In this document: positions 25,430-33,263 of the stretch, in pieces
How the letters are laid out: each line of letters starts with the position of its first letter
Numbering within the stretch: the stretch's first letter is position 1
Source of the DNA: an uncultured Pelagibacteraceae bacterium
GTDB taxonomy: Bacteria > Pseudomonadota > Alphaproteobacteria > Pelagibacterales > Pelagibacteraceae
DNA: 64,000 nt
Assembly: GCA_902625035.1 (NCBI GenBank)
Contig: CACNZK010000002.1
Span: 49,599 to 113,598 of the forward strand
Direction of reading: 5' to 3'
Notes under the pieces: generated by a model
What the model was told of the DNA's origin: nothing
The model's input: only the letters and a program-made list of their open reading frames with translations
Databases searched by the model: none
Program-made: the position numbers and the translations under genes

Positions 25430-25929
25430 ATAGAAACGGACTCCGTTTTATAAATTCTCATACCCCTTGAAATATAATTATTTAATGCATTTTTATGATC
25501 CAATGAGCAAGTATGTACCCAGACTCTTTTAGTATTTTCAGAAAAAGAATTTTTTATAGCTGATGTTAAAAGGAAAGAACCCAATTTTTTATTTTGATAT
25601 TCTTTGAGCAAACCGAGATAAGCAATTTCTGTTTCTTTTTTTTCCTTATGGAAAATAAGTTCAAAATATCCAGCCATATCATCAGCCTTTTTAAGAATAT
25701 AAGTTTTTACCTTTTGATCAGAGATATATTCCATCCACTGTTTATCTGTCCAAACTAATCGATCTGTCCATCGATGTTCTTTACCGATGTTTTTATAAAA
25801 AAACTTATTTATTTGAAAATCTGTTGGATCACTAAGATCAATTAAACAGTCATCTGGAGAAAATTTCGATTTTTTTAAGTCTTTAAGTGAATTGATTTCT
25901 AAGTAATTTCTTTCAACTTTAGTGCTCAC
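25426..25929 (-). CDS. GNAT-family acetyltransferase
   Basis: A 167-residue cytosolic protein with the GNAT acetyl-CoA-binding segment YLGLLKEYQNKKLGSFLLTSAI near residues 103-124 and the strand VWVHTCSLDHKNALNNYISRGM, the usual ALxxYxxxGF ending. Substrate unknown. It probably starts with GTG at 25929, which overlaps the TGA of the HIT gene in a GTGA junction, so its translation is likely coupled. It is the last gene of the malyl-CoA lyase, ligase, HIT run and is convergent with lolA, with stops 4 bases overlapping. Confidence 0.85.
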   Translation of the reverse strand: MSTKVERNYLEINSLKDLKKSKFSPDDCLIDLSDPTDFQINKFFYKNIGKEHRWTDRLVWTDKQWMEYISDQKVKTYILKKADDMAGYFELIFHKEKKETEIAYLGLLKEYQNKKLGSFLLTSAIKNSFSENTKRVWVHTCSLDHKNALNNYISRGMRIYKTESVSI

Positions 25930-26291
25930 TCCACCATCTTTCCAACTTTTTCACCTCCAAATAAATGAAAATGTAAATGAGGTACTTCTTGGCCGCCATG
26001 TTCAGAAATATTAGTTAAAGCTCGATAACCTTTGCCTGTGTCTACTGATATTTCTAATTTTTTGGCAACTAAATTTATACCTTTTAATAATCCAGTCATT
26101 TCCTCTGGAGAGGCATTTTGACTAAAATCATCAAGGTCAATATATTTTCCCTTGGGTATTATTAGTGCATGAATTTTTTTTTGAGGGTTAATATCGTGAA
26201 AAGACAAAACATAATCGTCCTCATAAATCTTTTTACAAGGAATTTCACCTCTTAAAATTTTAGCAAAAATATTATTATCATCGTAAATCAT
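25926..26291 (-). CDS. HIT-family nucleotide hydrolase (HinT-like)
   Basis: A 121-residue protein of the histidine triad family, which hydrolyses nucleoside phosphoramidates and similar nucleotides. The start IFAKILRGEIPCKKIYEDD and the active-site HGGQEVPHLHFHLFGGE (an H-x-H-x-H triad) are unmistakable. The position after the malate-CoA ligase genes with no gap suggests co-transcription but no functional link is known. Its stop is overlapped by the GNAT start. Confidence 0.93.
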   Translation of the reverse strand: MIYDDNNIFAKILRGEIPCKKIYEDDYVLSFHDINPQKKIHALIIPKGKYIDLDDFSQNASPEEMTGLLKGINLVAKKLEISVDTGKGYRALTNISEHGGQEVPHLHFHLFGGEKVGKMVE

Positions 26292-27179
26292 CTAAATTTT
26301 TTCTAGAACTGATTTAACGGTATCTCCCATGACAGAGGGGTTTTTTGATATAGTTACTCCACACTCTTTTAAAATCTCAACTTTTTCTATTGCACTTTCT
26401 CCATAAGCTGAAACTATAGCTCCTGCATGACCCATAACTCTACCTTTGGGTGCGGTTAATCCAGCAATATATCCAACTACTGGTTTTTTCATATTCTCTT
26501 TTGCAAATTCACCTGCCGCAACTTCTTGAGGACCACCAATTTCTCCAATCATTAAAATTACATCAGTTTCATCATCAGTTTCAAATTTTTCGATTATATC
26601 TCTAAATGAACTCCCATTAATAGGATCTCCACCAATACCAACACTTGTTGAAATTCCAATATTTAAATTCTTTAACTGTTGTGCTGCTTCATATCCTAAA
26701 GTTCCTGATCGACTTATTATTCCAACTCTTCCTTCCTTATAAATATGACCAGGCATTATTCCTAACATTGATTTACCTGGGCTTATAATTCCTGCACAAT
26801 TTGGTCCAACCAATGTCATTTTTTCAGTTCGTGAATACCTTCTCATATATCTTTTAATTTTAATCATATCGTGTGATGGAATACCATCTACTATAGCTAC
26901 ACAAGTTTTTATTCCTGCATCCGCTGCCTCCATTGCTGAATCTGCTGCAAAAGCTGGTGGCACAAATAATATTGATGCTGTTGCTCCAGTATTTTTTACA
27001 GCATCTTTTACAGTATCAAACACTGGTCTATCTAAATGTTTTTGACCTCCTTTACCGGGTGTAACACCGCCAACCACATTTGATCCATATTTAATCATTT
27101 CCTCCGCATGGAAAGTTCCCATTTTTCCTGTAAAGCCTTGGATTATTATTTTTGTATCTTTATGAATTATCACAGACAT
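26292..27179 (-). CDS. mtkB: Malate-CoA ligase / succinyl-CoA synthetase alpha-type subunit (MtkB-like)
   Basis: A 295-residue CoA-ligase alpha subunit with a CoA-binding Rossmann domain (GFTGKMGTFHAEEM, GGVTPGKGG) and the phospho-His loop MGHAGAIVSAYGESA. SucD and malate-CoA ligase MtkB are close homologues. Several details resemble MtkB as I recall it: FTGKMGTFHAEEMI, KRYMRRY, GPNCAGIISPGKSM (SucD usually reads CPGxI), and LMIGEIGGPQE. The gene neighbours the beta-type subunit (1 base) and a malyl-CoA lyase gene. I therefore prefer malate + CoA + ATP to malyl-CoA over the TCA-cycle reaction, but a succinate-specific enzyme is not excluded. Confidence 0.82.
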   Translation of the reverse strand: MSVIIHKDTKIIIQGFTGKMGTFHAEEMIKYGSNVVGGVTPGKGGQKHLDRPVFDTVKDAVKNTGATASILFVPPAFAADSAMEAADAGIKTCVAIVDGIPSHDMIKIKRYMRRYSRTEKMTLVGPNCAGIISPGKSMLGIMPGHIYKEGRVGIISRSGTLGYEAAQQLKNLNIGISTSVGIGGDPINGSSFRDIIEKFETDDETDVILMIGEIGGPQEVAAGEFAKENMKKPVVGYIAGLTAPKGRVMGHAGAIVSAYGESAIEKVEILKECGVTISKNPSVMGDTVKSVLEKI

Positions 27180-27180
27180 T

Positions 27181-28341
27181 TTATTTTAATGCGGCTACAG
27201 CTTTGTTAGCAGCCTCCTCTAATGTACTTGCTTCTATGTAATTTAATTTACTTTCTTTTAAAATCTTATTGCCTTTTTCAACATTTGTCCCAGCAAGTCT
27301 AATTACTAAAGGAACTTTAATTTCTATTTTTTCTAATGCTTGAACTATTCCCTCGGCTACCCAATCACATCGATTTATACCAGCAAAAATATTTACGAGA
27401 ATTACTTTTACTTTCTTATCCATTGTAATAAGTCTAAATGCTTTTACTATTTTTTCGGGTGTCGCTCCTCCACCAACATCAAGAAAATTAGCTGGTTCCC
27501 CTCCCGCTAATTTAATCATATCCATTGAAGCCATTGCTAATCCAGCACCATTAATTATGTTTCCTATGTTTCCATCTAAACTAACATAATTCAAACCTCT
27601 ATCAGATGCGTAAACTTCTTTTTCATCCTCCTGTGTTTTATCTCTTAATTCAGATACTTTATCTCTTCTAAACATGGCATTATTATCAAAACTCATCTTG
27701 CAATCTAATGCCAGTATTTGTTTTTGTTTTGAGATTACTAATGGGTTTACCTCAACCATTGTTGCATCTAATTCGCTAAAAGCTTTTGCACAGCCTATTA
27801 TAGTTTCTGAGACCCTTCTAACTAATTCTGGTTCTATTCCTAATCCAAAAGCTAGTTCTCTTGCTTGAAAATCTTGTATACCAACAGCTACTTCTATTTT
27901 AGATCTGATAATTGAGTCTGGTTTTTCTTTAGCAATTTCTTCTACACTCATTCCACCTTCTGTTGAAGCTACAATCATTATACTTTCAGAGCTTCTATCA
28001 AAAACTAATCCTAGGTATAATTCCTTTTCAATATCTGTTGCTTCTTCAATATAAATTCTATTTACAATTTTACCTTGGGGACCTGTTTGATTAGTTACTA
28101 ATTTTTTTCCTAAAAGTTTGTCTGTTGCTTGAGCAACTTCTAGAGGCGAATTACAAACGATTACCCCTCCAGCTTTTCCTCTTGCACCAGAATGAATTTG
28201 TGCTTTAACAACCCATTTCGATCCACCAATTTCTCTAGCTTTGTTTTCTGCTGTCTCTGGACTATAAACTATTCCTCCTCTTGGAATTGTAACTCCAAAA
28301 CTTGCTAAAATTTCTTTTGCTTGATATTCGTGGATATCCAT
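27181..28341 (-). CDS. mtkA: Malate-CoA ligase / succinyl-CoA synthetase beta-type subunit (MtkA-like)
   Basis: A 386-residue ATP-grasp subunit. It begins MDIHEYQAKEILASFGVTIP, has VKAQIHSGARGKAGGV, the acidic metal site EVNPLV, and the C-terminal DVGGGATPEK, NIFAGINRCDWVAEG and RLAGTNVEKG motifs shared with SucC. The N-terminal run FGVTIPRGGIVYSPE resembles the MtkA style more than the typical SucC. It is 2 bases downstream of the malyl-CoA lyase gene. Together with the alpha subunit it should form malyl-CoA or succinyl-CoA; context favours malate. Confidence 0.82.
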   Translation of the reverse strand: MDIHEYQAKEILASFGVTIPRGGIVYSPETAENKAREIGGSKWVVKAQIHSGARGKAGGVIVCNSPLEVAQATDKLLGKKLVTNQTGPQGKIVNRIYIEEATDIEKELYLGLVFDRSSESIMIVASTEGGMSVEEIAKEKPDSIIRSKIEVAVGIQDFQARELAFGLGIEPELVRRVSETIIGCAKAFSELDATMVEVNPLVISKQKQILALDCKMSFDNNAMFRRDKVSELRDKTQEDEKEVYASDRGLNYVSLDGNIGNIINGAGLAMASMDMIKLAGGEPANFLDVGGGATPEKIVKAFRLITMDKKVKVILVNIFAGINRCDWVAEGIVQALEKIEIKVPLVIRLAGTNVEKGNKILKESKLNYIEASTLEEAANKAVAALK

Positions 28342-28343
28342 AT

Positions 28344-29282
28344 TTATTTATTATTTATTAATTTATCTATATTTACAATATTTTCTGCCATTCTTGCTGA
28401 TGCAGCATCAATCATTCTTCCATCAAGTTGAGCTGCTCCCTTTCCCTCTTTAGCAGCCTTTTCAAGCTCTTCTAAAATTCTTTTCGCTTTATTCACTTCT
28501 GACTCTGGCGGAGAAAATACTTTATTTGCTAATTCAATTTGTGAAGGATGGATTGCCCATTTTCCCTCTATTCCGATGGCTGCTCCTCTTTTTGCAGCCG
28601 CAACATATGCATCAGGATCATTAAAATCCCCAAATGGTCCATCAATTGCTCTTAAACCGTAAGCCCTACAAGTCATAACTAATTCTGATAATCCGTGATG
28701 CCATTGATCTCCGGGGTAATCTGGATTAAGACCTCCTATTACAACAGTTCTTGCTCTTAAACTTGCTGCATAATCTGCAACACCAAAGTGTAAAGCCTCA
28801 AGTCTCTCACTTGATTTTGCTATTTCCTTAATGTTGGACATACCTAAAGCTGTTTCAATCAAGCATTCAATTCCAATTTTATTCTTAATTTTTTTATGCG
28901 TCTCAATTTGAGTAAGCATGCAATCAACCATGTAAACATCACTGTCGGTTCCTGCTTTGGGTACAAGAATTGTATCAACATTTTCTCCTGCTTGTTCAAC
29001 TATTTCCACTAAATCACTATACATGTAATGAGTGTCTAAACTATTTATTCTCACTGAAATTGTTTTACCTTTTTCCCTCCAATTCATTTCATTTAAAGAT
29101 TTTATTACATTTGCTCTAGCTGAAACTTTATCATTTGGAGAGACTGCATCTTCTAAATCTAAAAATATATAATCAGCATCTGAATTTAATGCCTTCTCAA
29201 ACATTTTTGGGGATGAACCAGGAACTGCTAGTTCGCTTCTTTGAAGTCTTGATTTTGCTGGTCTATAAAATTTATGGCTCAT
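28344..29282 (-). CDS. mcl: Malyl-CoA lyase-type HpcH/HpaI/CitE-family lyase
   Basis: A 312-residue TIM-barrel lyase. Motifs are RSELAVPGSSPKMFEKA, the metal-associated FLDLEDAVSPNDK, SVRINSLDT, ILVPKAG, ECLIETALGM, LHFGVADYAASL and KWAIHPSQIELAN. The extra length and the phrase YPGDQWHHGLSELV followed by AYGLRAIDGPFGDF fit the malyl-CoA/methylmalyl-CoA lyase group rather than citrate lyase beta. It would split malyl-CoA into glyoxylate and acetyl-CoA, or run the condensation. It heads the operon lyase, ligase beta, ligase alpha, HIT, GNAT. Confidence 0.85.
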   Translation of the reverse strand: MSHKFYRPAKSRLQRSELAVPGSSPKMFEKALNSDADYIFLDLEDAVSPNDKVSARANVIKSLNEMNWREKGKTISVRINSLDTHYMYSDLVEIVEQAGENVDTILVPKAGTDSDVYMVDCMLTQIETHKKIKNKIGIECLIETALGMSNIKEIAKSSERLEALHFGVADYAASLRARTVVIGGLNPDYPGDQWHHGLSELVMTCRAYGLRAIDGPFGDFNDPDAYVAAAKRGAAIGIEGKWAIHPSQIELANKVFSPPESEVNKAKRILEELEKAAKEGKGAAQLDGRMIDAASARMAENIVNIDKLINNK

Positions 29283-29318
29283 TTTTTTCAGGCAGTATAT
29301 ATTTTCTACATTAAGAAT

Positions 29319-29341
29319 ATACTTATTCTTTTTATAAGTAT
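29319..29341. repeat. Perfect 8-bp inverted repeat upstream of the malyl-CoA lyase gene
   Basis: ATACTTAT (29319-29326) and ATAAGTAT (29334-29341) are exact complements around a 7-base loop, lying 37 bases upstream of the lyase start on the minus strand. The plus strand continues TTTTT, but the only nearby transcripts run on the minus strand, where the hairpin is followed by ATTCTT, so it is not a convincing terminator. It could be an operator or leader hairpin, or chance in AT-rich DNA. Confidence 0.35.
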
Positions 29342-29366
29342 TTTTGATAAAAAATTTTGAGCCTTG

Positions 29367-29582
29367 CTAGTTTTTTAAAACCCCATATTTACTGAACTTA
29401 TACCAAGCTCTCTCATGGAAGTAATATAAGAACATTTTTGTTAAAACTTCTATCCCTGCAATAGTTCCAGCCCAATCAAATTTTCCTGTTATTAACCAAG
29501 CTATTAAGAATGTATCTAAACTAGCTATTATTCTCCAAGTTATAGTTTTTGCTAAATGTCTTTTTTTTTCGACGTGTTTCAT
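29367..29582 (-). CDS. DUF2061 small membrane protein
   Basis: A 71-residue inner-membrane protein beginning MKHVEKKRHLAKTITWRI with a helix IASLDTFLIAWLITG, a second helix around WAGTIAGIEVLTKMFLYY, and the ending FHERAWYKFSKYG. This is the DUF2061 pattern (KTxTWRxxaxxdTf and yYxHERaW). Function is unknown in all members. It lies 15 bases downstream of hisE on the same strand. Confidence 0.85.
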   Translation of the reverse strand: MKHVEKKRHLAKTITWRIIASLDTFLIAWLITGKFDWAGTIAGIEVLTKMFLYYFHERAWYKFSKYGVLKN

Positions 29583-29597
29583 AATTGCCTCTCTAAT

Positions 29598-29870
29598 TTA
29601 TTTTTTTCTTTTATTTAGTTCCGCAATTACATCTTCTATCTTAACATTATTTGCCTCTAAAAACATAATTAAATGGTAAAAAACATCAGCTGCCTCATGA
29701 ATTTTATTAGAATTTTGCTCAATGGCTTCTATTAACTCTTGAACTTCCTCTAAAACTTTTTCTTTAGCTAAATTTTTATCTTTTAAAAGTTTATTAGTAT
29801 AAGACCCCTCTAATGGATTTTTTTTTCTTTCTCTAGCGAGTAAAATAAGATCTTCTATAACTTTAAGCAT
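29598..29870 (-). CDS. hisE: Phosphoribosyl-ATP diphosphatase
   Basis: HisE removes pyrophosphate from phosphoribosyl-ATP, the second step of histidine synthesis. The 90-residue all-alpha protein has PLEGSYTNKLL, the acidic KVLEEVQELIEAI and HEAADVFYHLIMFLEAN motifs that bind magnesium, and the usual length for a stand-alone HisE. It is separate from HisI, which I do not find in the window. The gene is the last of hisB-H-A-F-E, 1 base after hisF. Confidence 0.95.
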   Translation of the reverse strand: MLKVIEDLILLARERKKNPLEGSYTNKLLKDKNLAKEKVLEEVQELIEAIEQNSNKIHEAADVFYHLIMFLEANNVKIEDVIAELNKRKK

Positions 29871-29871
29871 G

Positions 29872-30624
29872 TTAGATTCTAACAGGTATATCTTTTGAAG
29901 CCAAATATTCCTTCACTTCATTAATGGAATAAGTTCCATAATGAAATATAGAAGCTGCAAGAACAGCACTAGCTCCGGAATTTATACCTTCAAATAAATG
30001 ATCTAAAGTTCCCACACCCCCTGATGCTATAACTGGAATATTAACATTTGATGTAATTTTTTTCATTAACTCAATATCATATCCTGATTTAGTTCCATCT
30101 TTATCCATTGATGTGACTAGCAATTCTCCTGCTCCACTATCTTCCATTTGCTTTGCATATTTAAGTGCATCGATACTGCTATTATTTCTTCCACCATGGG
30201 TAAACACTTCCCACTTTTCGCCATTTTTTTTCGCATCGATCGCAACTACAATACATTGTGATCCAAATTTTTTTGAACTATCAATAACGACTTTTGGATT
30301 TTCAACTGCAGCAGTGTTTATTGAAACTTTATCGGCTCCACAATTAAGTAATTTGTTAATATCCTCAACACTTCTAACACCACCTCCAACAGTCAATGGA
30401 ACAAAACATTTTTTTGATGTTTTTTTAACTACATCATAAATAGTGTCTCTATTTTCATTCGAAGCAGTAATATCTAAAAAACAAATTTCATCTGCACCAC
30501 CATCACTATAAATTTTAGCTTGTTCTACAGGGTCACCTGCATCCTTTAGATCTACAAAGTTAATTCCCTTAACAATACGACCATTTTTGACATCTAGACA
30601 AGGTATTATTCTATTTTTAAGCAT
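29872..30624 (-). CDS. hisF: Imidazole glycerol phosphate synthase, cyclase subunit
   Basis: HisF uses ammonia from HisH to turn PRFAR into imidazole glycerol phosphate and AICAR. The 250-residue TIM barrel starts [20 protein letters not shown] with catalytic D11, and has [38 protein letters not shown] (the second catalytic Asp), [12 protein letters not shown] and [13 protein letters not shown] start at ATG 30624; a TTG two codons upstream overlaps the small ORF before it. The released AICAR feeds PurH, also in this window. Confidence 0.96.
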   Translation of the reverse strand: MLKNRIIPCLDVKNGRIVKGINFVDLKDAGDPVEQAKIYSDGGADEICFLDITASNENRDTIYDVVKKTSKKCFVPLTVGGGVRSVEDINKLLNCGADKVSINTAAVENPKVVIDSSKKFGSQCIVVAIDAKKNGEKWEVFTHGGRNNSSIDALKYAKQMEDSGAGELLVTSMDKDGTKSGYDIELMKKITSNVNIPVIASGGVGTLDHLFEGINSGASAVLAASIFHYGTYSINEVKEYLASKDIPVRI

Positions 30625-30626
30625 TT

Positions 30627-30716
30627 TCAAAAAAACATTCTATATAAAAAATTTACACTCACAAAACTCATTATGATAACTAAAAGATAGAGACTAATAT
30701 AATCAATAGGCTTCAT
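30627..30716 (-). CDS. Possible 29-residue membrane micro-protein between hisA and hisF
   Basis: An ATG at 30716 directly follows the hisA stop (TAAATG) and opens a reading frame of 29 codons ending in TGA at 30627-30629, two bases before the hisF ATG. The product would begin [18 protein letters not shown] and end in a hydrophobic, aromatic stretch, so a single membrane helix. The frame fills the otherwise anomalous 92-base gap in a tightly packed operon. Some alphaproteobacteria carry a small membrane protein gene within this his cluster, which makes it plausible. Not proven: short AT-rich frames of this kind occur by chance. Confidence 0.4.
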   Translation of the reverse strand: MKPIDYISLYLLVIIMSFVSVNFLYRMFF

Positions 30717-31433
30717 TTAATTTATTTCCATTGCTAAATCTTCTAATTTAATATCACCATCATATATTGCTTTTCCAACTATTATGCCTTCAATGTTTTT
30801 TAAACTTTTAGCTTTTTTAATGTCATTTATTGACGAAACTCCACCAGATATAATTACTGGACAATTTGATATCTCTGCAACTCTTGATGTTTCATCAAAA
30901 TTTGGACTTTGCTTCATGCCATCTCGATTTATATCAGTATAAATCAATCTACTAACACCATAATTATTAACTTCTTTTAGATAATCTAAAGTTAACTGAT
31001 TTGAATTTTCTTTCCATCCCGATACTGATAAATAACCATCTTTAGCATCTAAACCTAGGGCAATTTTATTTTGAAATTTTTCACACGACTCTTTCAAAAA
31101 ATTTTTGTCTTTAATAGCTGCACTTCCTAAGATTACTTTCTCAACACCAGCATCTATATATTTTTGAATACTATTAGAATTTCTAATTCCACCTCCTACC
31201 TCGATCTTTAAATTAAATTTACTAACTATATCCTGAATAATATCTAAATTTACTGTTTTGCCAGTTAAAGCCCCATCTAAATCAACTATGTGTAAATTTT
31301 TAAATCCATGATCTTTATATTTGCCCGCTTGTTCAATTGGAGACATATCGTACTCAGTTTTATTATCAAAATCTCCCTTGATTAATCTTACACACTTTTT
31401 ATCTTTAATATCTATTGCAGGAAATATTTTCAT
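30717..31433 (-). CDS. hisA: Phosphoribosylformimino-5-aminoimidazole carboxamide ribotide isomerase
   Basis: HisA isomerises ProFAR to PRFAR, the substrate of HisFH. The 238-residue TIM barrel starts MKIFPAIDIKDKKCVRLIKG with catalytic D8, and shows LHIVDLDGALTG, IEVGGGIRN, VILGSAAIK, LGLDAKDGYL, YTDINRDGMKQSPN and ISGGVSS. It is adjacent to hisH with no gap. The two-fold repeat it shares with HisF is evident in the paired GGG and GG phosphate loops. Confidence 0.96.
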   Translation of the reverse strand: MKIFPAIDIKDKKCVRLIKGDFDNKTEYDMSPIEQAGKYKDHGFKNLHIVDLDGALTGKTVNLDIIQDIVSKFNLKIEVGGGIRNSNSIQKYIDAGVEKVILGSAAIKDKNFLKESCEKFQNKIALGLDAKDGYLSVSGWKENSNQLTLDYLKEVNNYGVSRLIYTDINRDGMKQSPNFDETSRVAEISNCPVIISGGVSSINDIKKAKSLKNIEGIIVGKAIYDGDIKLEDLAMEIN

Positions 31434-32060
31434 TTATAAACTTATAAAATTATCAATTATTTTAAGCCCCGACTTGTCACTCTTTTCGGGATGAAATTGG
31501 GTTCCAAAGATATTTTCTTTTTCAACAGAGCAGACAATATTTGATGAGTAATCTGTTGTTGCGGAGATCACTTTTTTATCATTTGGTACAAATTCATAAC
31601 TATGAACAAAATACATATGAGAATTATTTTCTATATCTTTAAAAATTTTACTATCTTTGACGATATTGATTTCGTTCCAACCAATATGAGGAAGTTTAAA
31701 TTTTCCGCCTTGATTATCTATTTTTGAAACTTTACCCGAGATCCATCCTAACCCCTTAGTCTCAGTTTCTTCATAGCCAATATCAGCAAACATTTGTAAG
31801 CCAACACAAATTCCAAGAAGAGGTTTTTTATTAATTATTGTAAATTCATTAAGTGTATCTGAAAGACCGTCAATATTGTTCAGTGCTTCAATGCAGCTTT
31901 TAAATGAGCCCTGCCCTGGTAAAACCACTTTATCACTTGATTTAATCTTATTTAAATCTGAGGTTACTCCGATATTTACCTTTTCTTTGGCAACTTCTTT
32001 AAAAGAGTTTATTACCGAGCTTATATTGCCCGAGTTGTAATCAACGATTGTAACTTTCAT
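31434..32060 (-). CDS. hisH: Imidazole glycerol phosphate synthase, glutamine amidotransferase subunit
   Basis: HisH hydrolyses glutamine and channels ammonia to HisF. The 208-residue class I amidotransferase has VDYNSGNISS at the start, the oxyanion LPGQGSFKSC, the nucleophile elbow LLGICVGLQM with C85, the substrate-facing LPHIGWN, and the His/Glu pair in FGTQFHPEKS. It lies 5 bases after hisB and adjoins hisA directly, the standard hisBHA order. Confidence 0.96.
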   Translation of the reverse strand: MKVTIVDYNSGNISSVINSFKEVAKEKVNIGVTSDLNKIKSSDKVVLPGQGSFKSCIEALNNIDGLSDTLNEFTIINKKPLLGICVGLQMFADIGYEETETKGLGWISGKVSKIDNQGGKFKLPHIGWNEINIVKDSKIFKDIENNSHMYFVHSYEFVPNDKKVISATTDYSSNIVCSVEKENIFGTQFHPEKSDKSGLKIIDNFISL

Positions 32061-32065
32061 TAATT

Positions 32066-32656
32066 TTATAATGAGCCTTTAGTAGAAGGAATTGATTTAC
32101 TATTCCTCGGATCTATCTCTAATGCAGCTCTTAATGATCTTGCAAGTCCTTTAAAACAAGACTCAATAATGTGGTGACTATTATCACCATAAATATTTTC
32201 AACGTGTAAAGTAATTCCTGCTGCTTGGGAAAAAGCTTGAAACCACTCTTTAAAAAGTTCTGTATCCATCTCGCCAAGCTTTTCAACTTTTAAATTTACT
32301 TTCCAAATTAAATAAGGACGATTAGAAATATCAATTGCTACACGTGATAAAGTTTCATCCATTGGGATCATTGCGTGAGCATACCTTCTAATTCCAACAG
32401 ATTTTTTTAAGGCTTTTTTTAAAGCCTCCCCAATTGCAATACCTGTATCCTCAGTGGTGTGATGAAGATCAATGTGAGTATCTCCTTTTGCTTTTATGCT
32501 CATATCGATCGATGAATGCTTAGATAATTGTTCAAGCATGTGGTTTAAAAAACCTATTCCTGTGTCAATTTTGTATTTACCTTTACCATCAATATTTAAA
32601 TCAACACTAATGCTTGTTTCTTTTGTTTTTCTGCTTATTTTGCCTTTACGCTTCAT
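32066..32656 (-). CDS. hisB: Imidazoleglycerol-phosphate dehydratase
   Basis: HisB dehydrates imidazole glycerol phosphate to imidazole acetol phosphate. The 196-residue monofunctional enzyme shows the manganese-binding histidine motifs [30 protein letters not shown], and [16 protein letters not shown], plus [12 protein letters not shown]. It is the first gene of the visible his operon and is divergent from hslV across 91 bases, a conserved alphaproteobacterial neighbourhood. Confidence 0.96.
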   Translation of the reverse strand: MKRKGKISRKTKETSISVDLNIDGKGKYKIDTGIGFLNHMLEQLSKHSSIDMSIKAKGDTHIDLHHTTEDTGIAIGEALKKALKKSVGIRRYAHAMIPMDETLSRVAIDISNRPYLIWKVNLKVEKLGEMDTELFKEWFQAFSQAAGITLHVENIYGDNSHHIIESCFKGLARSLRAALEIDPRNSKSIPSTKGSL

Positions 32657-32712
32657 AATTAAAAACAGGTATACATATATTATTCAATTATGGCAATAAT
32701 ACTAAACCTAGG

Positions 32713-32747
32713 CTTGAACTATCAAATTTAATATCCATTTATAAGCT
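32713..32747 (+). promoter_or_regulatory. Possible heat-shock (RpoH-type) promoter of hslVU
   Basis: CTTG at 32713-32716 and CCATTT at 32735-32740, separated by 18 bases, resemble the alphaproteobacterial sigma-32 pattern (CTTG, 17-18 bases, CYTATMT) that I know for heat-shock genes. hslVU is heat-induced in many bacteria. If real, transcription would begin within a base or two of the hslV ATG at 32748, making the mRNA nearly leaderless. The match is imperfect. Confidence 0.35.
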
Positions 32748-33263
32748 ATGACAACGATTGTATTAGTAAGAAAAAACAATGAAGTGGTAGTAGCTGGTGA
32801 CGGACAAGTAAGTATGGGAAATACTGTAGTAAAAAGCACTGCCTCAAAAGTCAGAAAAATTGAAAAGAGAGATGTAGTAGCAGGTTTCGCTGGATCAACA
32901 GCTGATGCTTTAACATTATTTGAAAGATTAGAGGGAAAATTAGAAAAACATGCAGGTAACTTATCTAGAGCTGCAGTAGAGTTAGCTAAAGATTGGAGAA
33001 CTGATAAATATCTAAGAAGACTAGAAGCACTAATGGCGGTAGGTGACAAGAACAATAGTTATATAATTTCAGGCACTGGTGATGTTCTAGAACCTGAGGG
33101 TGATGTTATCGGTATTGGCTCTGGTGGAAATTATGCTTTAGCTGCTGGGAAAGTTTTAATGGAAAGCAATATATCAGCAGAAGAAGTTGCAAAAAAAGCT
33201 ATAAAAGTTGCAGCTGATATTTGTGTATTTACAAATGAAAATGTTAAAGTTGAAAAAATATAA
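32748..33263 (+). CDS. hslV: ATP-dependent protease subunit HslV (ClpQ)
   Basis: HslV is the proteasome-like peptidase of the HslVU complex. The 171-residue protein begins [22 protein letters not shown]; removal of Met exposes the catalytic T2. Other features are [34 protein letters not shown], and the [13 protein letters not shown] loop. It shares a base with the hslU start (TAATG), so the two subunits are made together. Divergent from hisB. Confidence 0.97.
   Translation: MTTIVLVRKNNEVVVAGDGQVSMGNTVVKSTASKVRKIEKRDVVAGFAGSTADALTLFERLEGKLEKHAGNLSRAAVELAKDWRTDKYLRRLEALMAVGDKNNSYIISGTGDVLEPEGDVIGIGSGGNYALAAGKVLMESNISAEEVAKKAIKVAADICVFTNENVKVEKI

Noticed and set aside
29319..29341. The inverted repeat as a rho-independent terminator
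   Set aside because: The T run follows it only on the plus strand, where no gene ends; on the minus strand it lacks a T tail and has an AT-only stem.
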